Assembly: GCA_018296165.2 (NCBI GenBank)
Contig: JACKQL020000294.1
Span: 1 to 13,113, forward strand
Origin: Termitomyces sp. T153
Lineage: Eukaryota; Basidiomycota; Agaricomycetes; Agaricales; Lyophyllaceae
Direction: 5' to 3'
Length of the DNA stretch: 13,113 bases
This document shows, one piece after another, positions 1 to 8,689 of the stretch. The number at the start of each line of letters is the position of its first letter. Within the stretch, counting starts at the first letter, position 1. The position numbers and the translations under genes were made by a program. The notes below the pieces were generated by a model. That model made no database searches and was not told where the DNA came from. It saw only the letters and a list, made by a program, of their open reading frames with translations.

Positions 1-538
1 TCGGTCAGGTTCCGCTGATGATGGGGGCTCAGCTACACTGGTGAGTCCTTACTAGGCAGACACGATGTCCTGCGTTTATAACCAAGCATCTGGTATTGGC
101 ATGGAGGGACTTGCGAGGGGGAGCTAGGGGGCGGTGTAAGCAAGTCCAGAGTGGCTTGGGGGTGTCTAAGACCAAGTATACTAGTTGTCAAACCCAGATG
201 GGCACCGGAACAAGTTCGTGGGCATGCAAATAGAATGCAGGGTAGGCAGAGGCTTTGCAGTTGATGGGGGTGGAGCTGGAGTTTGATGGGAGATTGCCAA
301 GGCATGAGGGGTTCCTGGGCCGAGCGGGAGCGAGGTCCAGGGTTGTCGTAGGAATGTTTGGGTCATAGCGTGTGTGTGGAGTTTGTACTGTCATTGGAGA
401 TGAAAGAAACTTAGGAAGACAAAGGAACTATACACAGTCGAGATGAGGCAAGACAAGACAGAGAACAGAGATAGATTTGAAACTAAAAATAGAGACAGTG
501 ATGAGACAAAAGACAAGACATAGGAAACCGGTAAATGC

Positions 539-582
539 AATATCAAGACTAAAGTACTAGGGGTTCCTCTACGACTTATATA
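539..582 (-). promoter_or_regulatory. LTR core promoter and predicted transcript start (3' LTR copy)
   Basis: In element sense, TATATAAG (582 down to 575) is followed 32 nt later by AGTCTTGATATT (550 to 539). This is the spacing expected between a TATA box and a start site. The 12-nt word is the exact complement of the primer-binding site at 12134-12145. The start site itself is inferred. Confidence 0.65.
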
Positions 583-893
583 CCTACTACTGGGCAGCTC
601 CCAAGGGCAGAGGATATGGTGGCAGGCTTGACAGAACTGCGCGGAGTTGATGGTTGTCAGGTGCAATCTTGGAGCAGGCCGCAGTGACATTCTGATGGGA
701 TCAGTTGGAAAGCGGATTGTTCCAGGGTCGGAGAAAGCCTCAGGAGTCCAGGGGAATTCAGGGGATGCATCAACTGCTGTGGAGAAGGCGTCGGAGTTGA
801 TCAAGGAGCCATCGGGGTCTGCCGAGGAAGTGTCAGAGTTGCCCGAAGTGGGCGCGGAGGGTGGGCAAGGGTTGGGGAGTTTGGCAAAGCATT

Positions 894-925
894 GGGGGGG
901 CTGGGGGCAGTGTTGGGGTCTAGGG
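894..925 (+). other. Canonical G-quadruplex motif at the start of U3
   Basis: Four G runs (894-900, 903-907, 915-918, 923-925) are separated by loops of 2, 7 and 4 nt, which fits the G3+N1-7 rule. It lies on the plus strand, which is antisense to the element, just inside the first nucleotides of the LTR. The right LTR has a similar but slightly eroded run at about 13068-13099. Confidence 0.55.
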
Positions 926-939
926 AGCGGGTCATGACA

Positions 940-953
940 TCACCCCCCCTTCA
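940..953 (-). promoter_or_regulatory. Polypurine tract for plus-strand DNA priming
   Basis: Read in element sense this is TGAAGGGGGGGTGA, directly abutting the LTR start TGTCATGACCC. A purine-rich run touching the 3' LTR is the standard plus-strand primer of LTR retrotransposons. It shows that the left LTR is the 3' end of the same element and that the whole interval from 940 rightward was internal to it. Confidence 0.8.
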
Positions 954-2270
954 GTGTTGAGACCCTTGAGACGTGGGGTACAGTTCAGGGATCGGTGGGG
1001 CATGGGAATCAAAGTCGAGCAATATTGATCAGACCGCAGTAGTGGTGGCGGTGATGAGCCCCAGTTACTGCTGAGCACCATTTTTGGCATTTCGGCATTT
1101 TAGACTTAGCGGCAGCTGACTACTTTGAATTTGACACAAGTCACAACACTCAGCACAGGGGATCTAGCCAGAGGATTGGACCAAAGCACAAGACTTTAGC
1201 AACCATGAGACTTATTGATCACGAGAGACATCACGTGAAGTCTGGAACTGGGGCCTAGATCATCAAGGCCTAGACCCTCCCTAGCAACAATTATTAGCGA
1301 CCTTAGCGATTTGAGCAACAAAACGGCATTCTCCTACTATATATGGACAAAGTATCAGACGCATACCTTTTTACTATCATTTCTTTTGCCAAGCTTACCA
1401 ACATACTTGAACAGCATCTATGCCTCAGGTGTTGGCATCAGACTCATTTCTTTTTGGTTTTATTAGCAATTAGGTGTTGCCAAGACTCCGCCTATGATTT
1501 TTCACTTAGTTACAGACTGACGCCTTGTATGCACCATAAACACAGTGACAGATGCTGTCACTAGTGGTACTTATTTGTTTACTTTCACATACTATATGTT
1601 GAAACATATAAATACTGACTGTACATAGACACTACATCATCGAATCATCGACCCATCGAACAACTCCACCATCTTTGCACTTACCAGTTAAAGATTTCAC
1701 TTTGCCTCTCTTTCCCTTATCTCGTCTTTGACTCTGGCTTTGTGACAAACCTTCTCAACTTTGACCTTGACTTAGTGTGGTGCCAACTGTGGGTGCCTAT
1801 TTGTGTTATTCCAACTTAGCAGTGTTAGCAACTATGGCTAGCGACCAGTTTATGTTCGTACCTTGATTTAGTCTCCTTGTTACCGCCTTCCCTTTACCTT
1901 CTCTGCCACTGTCACAAGTTCGCTTTGTCTTAGCAACTTCATTTGTCTTTACCCATTTTTCTTCCTTATCATCACTAGCAACTTCAGCTAGCGAAGGCAA
2001 CTTCTTTCAACTTCATTTCACAACACAACTTGCGCTCTAGTTCTCTGGGACGGTTACTGACTCGCCCTCAACTATTAACTTCCTACTGCCAGCTACCCTA
2101 TCTAGTAACTAGTGTTAGGTCCTCTTTTTAGGTTTCCTGCACGGCACTAGGCAGCATAGGAGCACATCAGCGGTGTGGGGAACAAAGTCAAAGCATGGCC
2201 ACCATTCAGGGGGTTCTTTCCTAGTCATTGAAAAGGATCAGACATACTCTGGGGTTCCCAAACTTTTCCA
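954..2270 (+). promoter_or_regulatory. AT-richer noncoding region, probable promoter/leader of the antisense gene
   Basis: This region is 1.3 kb with no convincing coding frame. Its composition differs from the rest: it is AT-richer, lacks the plus-strand G bias, and is pyrimidine-rich on the plus strand from about 1620 to 2100. It contains TATA-like sequences at 1338-1345 and 1607-1613 (TATAAAT), a perfect 8-bp inverted repeat with a 3-nt loop (1544-1562), and three copies of TAGCAAC-N6-TAGCGA (1282, 1826, 1976). The first ATG of the downstream gene model is at 2271, so if 1607 is the TATA box the leader is long and may contain further introns. A short frame at 1344-1564 resembles nothing I recognise. 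The region could also be a separate small insertion. Confidence 0.45.
1544..1562. repeat. Perfect inverted repeat, 8-bp arms, 3-nt loop
   Basis: AGTGACAG and CTGTCACT flank ATG. It stands alone in noncoding DNA with no U tract after it. It may be a dimeric binding site or chance. Confidence 0.4.
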
Positions 2271-2394
2271 ATGTCGTCTTCTGCATATTCTCCAGCAGCG
2301 TCCCCCTCCCCATCAGCACATACCTTGACTTCTTCCTTGGAGGACTCTGAGGGTTGGCGAGACCGTAGGTGGGTGCAGGCAATGTACCGTAGTC

Positions 2395-2448
2395 GTAAGT
2401 ACCATCTCTTACTCATCGTGGCTGGAGTGCTTGAATAAGTCCTGTCAG
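2395..2448 (+). other. Intron 1 of the antisense gene (54 bp)
   Basis: It has a consensus donor GTAAGT and an acceptor CAG. It joins exon 1 in phase 1 to exon 2 in frame and removes the in-frame TAA at 2436-2438. Confidence 0.7.
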
Positions 2449-2675
2449 AGTTGTCAGCAGCAGTGGCAGGCCCCTCAGGGCTTACAGCAGGGGAGGCTCC
2501 AGCACAGTTGGCAGGGGAAATGGTCCTCGCTTCTTGCTCCAGGTCTGGTATGGTCCCTGGGGTGGTCCGCCCCATCCCTATGGGGTCGAGAGTCACGCAG
2601 GCAGATGTGACGCCCGAGTATTTTGCAGAGGCCGCGGGGTGAGCAAGAGGTCCCCCAACATTGGAGTGGTGTCAG

Positions 2676-2736
2676 GTAGTGGCCCTGGTGTGTCATTGGC
2701 ATGTTTCTTCCCTATCAAGCTAACCCATGTTTCTAG
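2676..2736 (+). other. Intron 2 of the antisense gene (61 bp)
   Basis: CAG|GTAGTG donor, branch-like GCTAAC at 2719-2724, acceptor TTCTAG. The junction is phase 0 and places the first Cys of the cluster (TGC, 2737) immediately after the splice. Confidence 0.7.
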
Positions 2737-3042
2737 TGCGTGTCCTGTACCTGGCAGAGTGAGCAGTGTGAGTTTGAAGAGCCCATGCCAGGAGTGTGGC
2801 GGGACATGTCAGTGTGTCTCCTGTATCACTCGCAGCACAAGAAGTGCTCTGTCACTCTGAGTTGGCATGCTGCTTGCATTGCGGCAGAGCAGGGGTGGGA
2901 CCATGAGTGGGTTGCAATGCAGTTGGAGGAGGGTCGGAGGGGTAGGGTCTCAGGGAGGGGTTCTGGGGTAGAGGGGGGAGTTGGCGCGGGGCGGCCCCTG
3001 ATGAAAATTGGGCCCCTGTGGGGTGGGTGGAGGGAGGGGGCC

Positions 3043-3047
3043 CCCGC
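3043..3047. repeat. Target-site duplication, left copy (CCCGC)
   Basis: It lies directly before the solo LTR and pairs with 4150-4154 (CCCAC) with one transition difference. Five bp is the usual Ty3/gypsy duplication length. Confidence 0.75.
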
Positions 3048-4149
3048 TGTCACAACCCGTTCCCTGAAGCCCATTACACCGCCCAACAAACCCCCACTCA
3101 CCTGGAACCCCCCGACGCTTTGTCAAACTTCCCCAGCACTCCGCGCCTACTCTGGCTAACTCTGGCACCTTCTCGGCTAACTCTGGGCCAACTCTGACAT
3201 CTTCCCCGCAGCCACCAGCGCTTCCCCTGGACTTCCTGAGCCCCTGGGACCACTCCCCCGCCATGCCTGACCCCATTACACGTCATCAACTCGACACCCT
3301 GACTTCCCCAACTTACCCTGGAGTATCACAACAGCCTCGAAATGGACCGCGTTGCAATCGATCCCATCAACATATCAACGCGGCCCGCCCTCTGATTGTA
3401 ACCGACACCCGTCGACTCCGTCGAGCTCCACCAAGCCCCGCCACCACAGCCGATGTCCCCGGAGCTCTTCAGTAGTCAGTATATAAGACATAGAGTAGCT
3501 CTTCGTACTCTAGTCTTGATATTGCTTAATGTTACCTATGGTCTGATTGGTTTCTTCTTGTGTTTTGTGTTTTGTGTCTCATGTTTCGTTTTCTGTATTC
3601 TCAGTCTTCCATTATCTTTTGTTATTGTTCCGTGTCTCTGCCTGAATCTATTCTCATTCTCATCTTGTCTTCGTCTCATTTTGTTTGACTCCATATTGCT
3701 CCATTTGATTCTGTCTATTGTGTTCAAGTCCTCCTGACCATAACGTACTCACAAACTCCACAATTACAATTACGAACCTCCAATGCTTGTTACCACCCCT
3801 GGACCCTGCTATACACTCGGCTCTGAACCCCATCAATCCCTGTTGATCCCCCATCAGAACTCCAGCTCCGCTCCTGTTATCCGCGTAGCCTCTGCCTCCT
3901 CCGCACCCGCAATACTCACACACGGATTTATGCCTGAACCCTGCCAAGTCTGTCCCCCTCCCCCACAACTCATCCTCTACTCCTCCGGACCTCCCCGGAC
4001 TTGCTCAGATCAATCTCCCCTGGCTATCCTCACAAGTCCCCAGTGCTTGGAACACCCCCAAGTGCTTGGTTGTCAGTGCAGGGAATCACATTTGCCTAGT
4101 AAGGACTCGCCCAGTGTAGCTGAGCCCCCGTGGTCAGCGGAACCTGACA
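3048..4149 (+). mobile_element. Solo LTR of a related Ty3/gypsy family, inserted in exon 3
   Basis: It begins TGTCACAACCC and ends GGAACCTGACA, the same termini as the flanking LTRs but in the opposite orientation. It is longer (1102 bp) and clearly diverged inside. Its last ~60 bp closely match the corresponding end of the other LTRs. A TATA box (3480-3487) and the word AGTCTTGATATT (3512-3523) keep the 32-nt spacing. No internal region follows: coding sequence of the antisense gene resumes directly, so this is a solo LTR left by LTR-LTR recombination. Flanks are CCCGC (3043-3047) and CCCAC (4150-4154), a 5-bp target duplication with one transition. Confidence 0.9.
3480..3523 (+). promoter_or_regulatory. 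Core promoter and start word of the solo LTR
   Basis: TATATAAG at 3480-3487 and AGTCTTGATATT at 3512-3523 have the same 32-nt offset as in the flanking LTRs, although the sequence between them differs. Conservation across diverged LTRs suggests function. Confidence 0.65.
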
Positions 4150-4154
4150 CCCAC
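4150..4154. repeat. Target-site duplication, right copy (CCCAC)
   Basis: It lies directly after the solo LTR. Counting one copy only, the antisense gene's reading frame is continuous across the insertion point. Confidence 0.75.
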
Positions 4155-4691
4155 AACGCGTGACAAGAGTAAATGGAGGGTGTCCCCCTCGCCGGAGGTG
4201 GGGCCTAGCAAGCAGGCATGGGGGGAGCTGGTGATGGCAGGCCCTCCAGGTCCTATGGTGTATTCCCTGACTTCTGGGGCCTTGGTGGAGCAGTCTGTGG
4301 GAGGGTCATGGTTGATCGCCAAGGCTTTCCTGTGGCGTTGGGCAGAGGAGTTGGAGAGGTTGTTGGCCACACACAGGGAGGAAGTCTGTAGGGTGGGGGA
4401 GGAGAGGGACGGGCTTAGGAGGGAACTGGACGAGGCTTGGAAGGAATGGGACTTGGCACGTAGGGACAAAGATATTGCCGTGGGGACTGCCACAGAGAGA
4501 CTGTTGCAGCTTCAAGAGCTGTGAGCATGCATAAGGCTGTTGGAGGCATGGGTGGAGGCGGCAGGGCAACAATCAGAGGGGTCGGGGATGCAGGGGACTC
4601 AGCAGAGGCCCAGTGTGGAGGTGACCCGAGTGATGGCAGTGGGAAGAGTGGCTTGCCAACAAGGCGGCCTCAGGGCGGCGGGGAGTGCTCC

Positions 4692-4754
4692 GTAAGTGCC
4701 CCCTTCATCTCCCGTTTACTACAAGCTGACATTCAATTCCGCAGACTGGGCTAG
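4692..4754 (+). other. Intron 3 of the antisense gene (63 bp)
   Basis: Donor GTAAGT, branch-like GCTGAC, acceptor CTAG at 4754. This acceptor keeps the frame. An alternative acceptor CGCAG at 4744 has a better sequence, but in the present copy it leads into a stop. Confidence 0.55.
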
Positions 4755-5055
4755 GGAGCATTGCATTTTCCTCAACAGAGCGTCAGCAGCACTGGGGTCC
4801 ATCCATGACGGGTTGGCAAGGATGCCCGGGAATCTCCCGCCGGAGTTGGGGCAGGGGGTCATGCAGATGGGGTGTCTGCTGGCAGGACATCAGCAGAGGG
4901 CAACAGCAGACACCAGAGCATGGTGGGAGGTGGCAATGGATGTGGTGGAGCCACTTCCAGGGCATCCCAAAGTTCTGGCGATGGTAGTAGCACAGCTGGA
5001 GGTGGATCTGGTGGGAAGGATAGCAGAGGTGGATTTGGGGGGGGAAGGGGAGTAG

Positions 5056-5240
5056 GGGCTTTCTGAATTCCGGTGTCTTGTTGCCCCACGCTCCCTTATT
5101 CCTATATTTTGTATTTGTAGCCTTGTTAACATTGGACTCCCTGCACTTCTGCTGAGCATGAGAAGTTTTCAGAATGAGTGAGGGGCAAGTAAGTGGAAAC
5201 ACGTAGGGGGGTACTTGTGGGAGTTGAATCCCTGATAAAT
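5056..5240. other. Convergent spacer between the antisense gene and pol
   Basis: This is a 185-bp tail-to-tail gap. The plus strand carries an AT-rich stretch (about 5096-5120, TTATTCCTATATTTTGTATTTG) that could serve as a 3' end or polyadenylation region for the antisense gene. The uninterrupted pol frame could extend to a TAA at 5126-5128 if the TAG at 5282-5284 was once a sense codon. Confidence 0.4.
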
Positions 5241-5317
5241 CTAGAGGCGGGGGTTACGCCCAATGATGCCATCTGCACTTGCTAGCCCTGGAGGTCCCGG
5301 GGCTTGGTGGAGTGTTG

Positions 5318-5480
5318 TCAATGGAAGTCCTGGAGTTTGTCAGGGGCTCTGTCAAGGTTTTTTTGGGGCTCCCACATGTCATCCTCAGGTCCATAGCCCT
5401 TCTAGCAGACTAAGTACTGGGGTTGTCCGCAGACCAAGCAGGAGTCAAGGATCTGGTTGACCTCGTAGCGGTACTTGTCC
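5318..5480 (-). other. Chromodomain at the C terminus of integrase
   Basis: The order [11 protein letters not shown]..., QYLV, KGYG, DDMWEP, NLDRAP, LQDFH follows the chromodomain pattern YEVEEIL...YLVKWKGY...TWEP..NL. The aromatic Trp normally before KGYG is a TAG here (5402-5404, TGG to TAG). This marks the element as a chromovirus; the domain would guide integration to particular chromatin. Confidence 0.82.
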
Positions 5481-5989
5481 TCGACCTTGACGGGGGGTGG
5501 TCAGCTGGGGCACTGGCCGAGGAAGGGGTCTGGAGCATGTTTTTTGAGGAGTCAAACATGGAACACAGGGTGGAGGCCTTTCAAGCCTGTGGGTAGGTTG
5601 AGTTTATAGGTGTGCATGGAGACCTTCCGGAGGACTTTGAAAGGACTGAGGTGCTTGTGGTCTAATTTGATGGAGGGCCTCCAGGTCTTGAGGTTGCATC
5701 AATCGAGCCAAACCAAGGTGCTGGGAGGCCAGTTGGGGGTGGGGTTGCGTCAGGCATTGGCATGTTTGGAGTAGGCTTGATTGGCGGTGTTTATCTCATC
5801 CCGGAGAAATTGGTGAAGGGATTGGAGGTCCTCGGCGACTTCATGGGCAGCATGGGAGGGGATGTCCTTCAGGGACAGGGTGAGTCGGGGGTTGTAGCCT
5901 TTGTTGGCATAGAAGGGGGAGACTCCGGTGGTGGAGTGGGGCATGTTGTTGTAGGTGAATTTGGCGAGGGGGAGTTCTGCATGCCAGTC

Positions 5990-6560
5990 GTTCTGTAAAT
6001 AGTTAACATATAGGCAGAGATACTGCTCTAGCGTCTGGTTCACTCATTCTGTTTGTCTGTTGGTCTCTGGGTGATAGGCAGTGGAGAGGTTGGTTTTGAT
6101 CTCAAGTGCCCTGCATAGCAATTGCCAAAAGTGGGATATGAACAGGGGTCTGCAGTCAGAGACAATGTCGTCTGGGAGTCCATGCTTGGAGAATACGTGT
6201 TCAAGAAACAGTTTGGCAAACTCCGGAGCATTGTTGGTGGTGTGGCAGGAGATGAAGAGGGCTTGCTTGGTGAGGCAGCAAACAACGACGAGGATCACAT
6301 TAAAACCTTTGGAATTGGGGAGTTCAACAATATGATCCATCAATAGGGAGGACCAGGGGTGGCGGCCGATGGGGAGGGGTTTCAATAGTCCATGGGGGCG
6401 GTGACAGGGTACCTTGGCCCAGAGGCAAGGTTTGCAGGCCCTTACATATCATGTGACATCCTTCTTCATTCCTGGCCAAAAGTAAGTCTGGGAGATGAGT
6501 TGAAGGGTCTTACAGATTCCTGGGTGCCCCTGGAGCTTATGGTCATGGTGCTGCCAGAGT
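5990..6560 (-). other. Integrase: zinc-binding HHCC and D,D35E core
   Basis: The zinc-binding part is HX6H (His codons at 6545-6547 and 6524-6526) followed by CX2C (6434-6436 and 6425-6427). The catalytic triad is Asp at 6335-6337 (MDHIV), Asp at 6155-6157 (IVSDC) and Glu at 6047-6049 (RQTE); the last two are exactly 35 residues apart. Two TGAs (6451, 6046) break it. Changes such as SDRG to SDCR are again C/T or G/A transitions. It would insert the cDNA, consistent with the 5-bp duplication seen at the solo LTR. Confidence 0.92.
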
Positions 6561-6889
6561 ATGTCGAGGCAGATGGACTTGTGGTCTGGAGCATAAATTC
6601 GTCCACTCTGGAGCAGGAGGCAGTGGTCCGGAGACAGCGAAAAGGGGTTCCCAGCGCTTGACTCATCAGGGTTGTTGCATGGGTTGTGCTGGGTGAAGAA
6701 GGAGTCTGGGGGTGAATTTCTGATTTGTTGGAGGATTCCTTCTTCATTTAAAATCAGTATGGCATGTAGATGTTTGGGGGGGATTACCACTCAATGGTTG
6801 AATGCATTCCATTTGGCTTCGAATGACTTTTTTGGGTACATGTCAGATCTTTGAGTGAGGGCGTCGGGCTTTGTGCCGAGTTGCCCAGG

Positions 6890-7330
6890 GCAGTAGTGGA
6901 TGGTGAAGTCATACTCCGAGAGGGTTTTGGACCATCGGGCTTGGCGGCAGCTGAGCTGTTTCATGGTTGTGAAGTATTGCAGGTTGTTGTGGTCGGAGTA
7001 TACTTGGATGTGGTGTGGGGACCCCTCAAGGTAGGCCCACCACTGATGGAAGGCTTCGACGATTGTGAGGAGTTCTTTGTTGTAGATGTCATAGTTGAGT
7101 TCTGCTGGGATCATTGATTGGGTGTAGAAGGCAATGGGATGGAGATCTTTGCCCCCCAGGTCTGACTGGGAGAGTATTCTGGCGATAGTGTAGTCAGAGG
7201 CGTCGCACTTGAGCACGATTGGCAGGGAGGGGTCAAAATGGCGGAGGACTGGAGCGGAGGTGAAGGCCCTCTTCAGGAGGAGGAATACACTCTGGCACTT
7301 GCTGTCCCAATCCCAAGGGGTGTCCTTCCA
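6890..7330 (-). other. RNase H domain
   Basis: The acidic residues are CDASD (Asp at 7202-7204), NKELL (Glu at 7073-7075) and YSDHNNL (Asp at 6992-6994), in the normal Ty3/gypsy order, followed by the KTLSEYDFTIHYCPG segment. It would degrade the RNA strand of the hybrid during cDNA synthesis. Confidence 0.88.
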
Positions 7331-7559
7331 TGTGAGTCAGTTGAGGGGTTTGGTGATCCTGGAGTAGTTGTCGATGAAACGGCGATAAAAGTTAGCAAAC
7401 CCCAGGAATGACTGTACCTCCTTGACGTTCCGCAGCGGGGGCCAGTTGAGTACTGTGTCGACCTTGGCGGGGTCCATATGCACGCCATCAGGGGTGATGA
7501 CAACTCCAAGATATTCAACCTCCGTTGTGTGGAAGGAGCATTTCTCAGGTTTGGTGTGA

Positions 7560-8190
7560 AGGTGGTACTCTCAGAGTCGTTCTAAAACGCAGCAGATGTG
7601 CTCCAGATGTTCTGTCAGCAAATTCGAGTAGATCAGGATGTCGTCCAGGTATACAATAATGAAAACATCATTCATGTTGTAGAAGATGTTGTACATGAAG
7701 TACTGGAAAGTGGCAGGGGAGTTAATCATTCTGAAGGGCATTACAAGGTACTCAAAGAGGCTATAGCAGGTGCAAAAGGCAGTCTTCCATTCATGTCCCG
7801 GAGTGATCTGGACATTGTTGTAGCCAGAGCAGAGGTCTATCTTTGTGTAAATCTTGGCACTGCAGAGACAATCAATGAGGTCTCCGATCAAGGGGAGGGG
7901 ATACCGGTTCTTTTTGGTGACTTTGTTGAGTCCCCAATAATCCACACAGAGTCAGAGGGACCCATCCTTCTTCTTGGCAAACAGAACCAGAGTGTTGGCA
8001 GTGGAGATTGACGAGCGTATAAAGCCCTTGCCGAGCATGTCATTGAGGTATTCCTTCAAGGCTTGGAGCTCGACCTCGGACATGTTGTAGATCTTGCTAA
8101 ACAGGGGTGAGGTATCTTCTTCGAGGTCAATCTTGTGGTCGTAGGAGCGGTGTGGGGGAAGTTCTTTGGCACTCCCTTCAGAGAACACGT
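7560..8190 (-). other. Reverse transcriptase domain
   Basis: It is recognised by the KKDGSL segment, the first catalytic Asp in [13 protein letters not shown] (Asp at 7835-7837), the MPF...NSPATFQ motif, and the YLDD box with both catalytic Asp codons (7640-7651). In the usual chromovirus sequence CVDYRGLN, Arg is Trp here, and a TGA at 7952-7954 replaces an upstream Arg. It would copy the genomic RNA into cDNA. Confidence 0.92.
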
Positions 8191-8689
8191 CAGCAAACTC
8201 ATGATACTCTGGGGAAACTACTTTGGATAGGATCTGTTCCTCCGTCTTGCTCTCTGGCATGGTGGTCCCTGTGCAGAGGTGCTCCTCAGGTAGGGCTGGT
8301 GTGATTTGTAACTGGAAGGCGGGGGTGCTGTCTTGTAGAAGGCGTGCAAAGGGAACAGCGCCGACAATTTTAATGTCAAGGCTTCCAGAGTTGACGGAGT
8401 TGGATGTCAGAGTGGTAGCGGATAAGTCCGGAGTGGTGGCAGAGTTGGTTGAGGATCGCAGGTCAGGGTACTGTGGGCCTTTGTATCGATTCTGGGGTAT
8501 GTTGGGAGGCAGCCATCATAATGTGATTGAGGGTGACCGAGGCAGAGTGGCATCTCCTTCTTTGTCGGGGTTGTTATCGGAGGTTGAGGGACTCTGGGTC
8601 ACTCCGGAGGTGCTGGTGCCAGGATGGGAGATGTCGGAGTCTGAGATAGACTGGAGGCGGAGGGGGATGGCAGCCGCTAAACTCGCTTT

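Larger units (their letters stand above)
3..939 (-). repeat. 3' LTR of the minus-strand Ty3/gypsy element
   Basis: This is a direct repeat of 12147-13113, matching over its whole length apart from a 30-bp segment missing here. In element sense it begins TGTCATGACCC at 939. It should end in TGACA, but the last base reads as a substitution at position 3, so the left edge is slightly uncertain. A TATA box (575-582) and the start word AGTCTTGATATT (sense, 550 down to 539) are kept. The adjacent purine tract at 940-953 identifies it as the 3' LTR. In the last 289 bp I counted 21 differences from the other LTR, all transitions. Confidence 0.93.
2271..5055 (+). pseudogene. Antisense passenger gene, Gal4-like Cys cluster plus coiled coil, broken
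   Basis: I do not know a name for this gene. The model is exon 1 2271-2394, exon 2 2449-2675, exon 3 2737-4691 interrupted by a solo LTR, and exon 4 4755-5055, ending in TAG. Without the LTR (3048-4149) and one target-duplication copy, the exons total 1500 nt, exactly 500 codons with the stop, and all junction phases agree. From the N terminus there is a Ser/Pro/Ala-rich start and then a cysteine cluster at residues 118-154: CX2CX6CX15CX2[Y]X6C, like a Zn2Cys6 DNA-binding cluster with the fifth Cys changed to Tyr (TAT, 2824-2826). Next are an Arg/Gly-rich linker, a charged coiled coil (about residues 283-365, Glu/Arg/Leu-rich) and a C-terminal region rich in Gly, Val and Glu. In-frame TGAs at 2640-2642 and 4522-4524 fit CGA-to-TGA decay. 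It ends 185 bp from the pol end, tail to tail. A nuclear nucleic-acid-binding role is inference only. Confidence 0.72.

Noticed and set aside
1344..1564. 73-codon plus-strand frame starting ATG in the noncoding region
   Set aside because: It has no recognisable motif, sits in AT-rich DNA where a frame of this length is expected by chance, and contains a hairpin at its end. No supporting splice or composition signal was seen.
1779..1798. TGGTGCCAACTG-type string as a tRNA primer-binding site of another retroelement
   Set aside because: No LTR end with a partner repeat could be found on either side and no gag-like frame follows. It is kept only as a remark.
3536..3968. Frames inside the solo LTR on both strands
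   Set aside because: They lie within LTR sequence. The hydrophobic translation comes from a T-rich U5 stretch, not from a membrane protein.
5762..5998. Plus-strand frames over pol and gag (for example 5762-5998, 7598-8011, 10948-11406)
   Set aside because: They are shadows of the minus-strand coding frame: Gly/Val-rich translations on the opposite strand with no motifs of their own.
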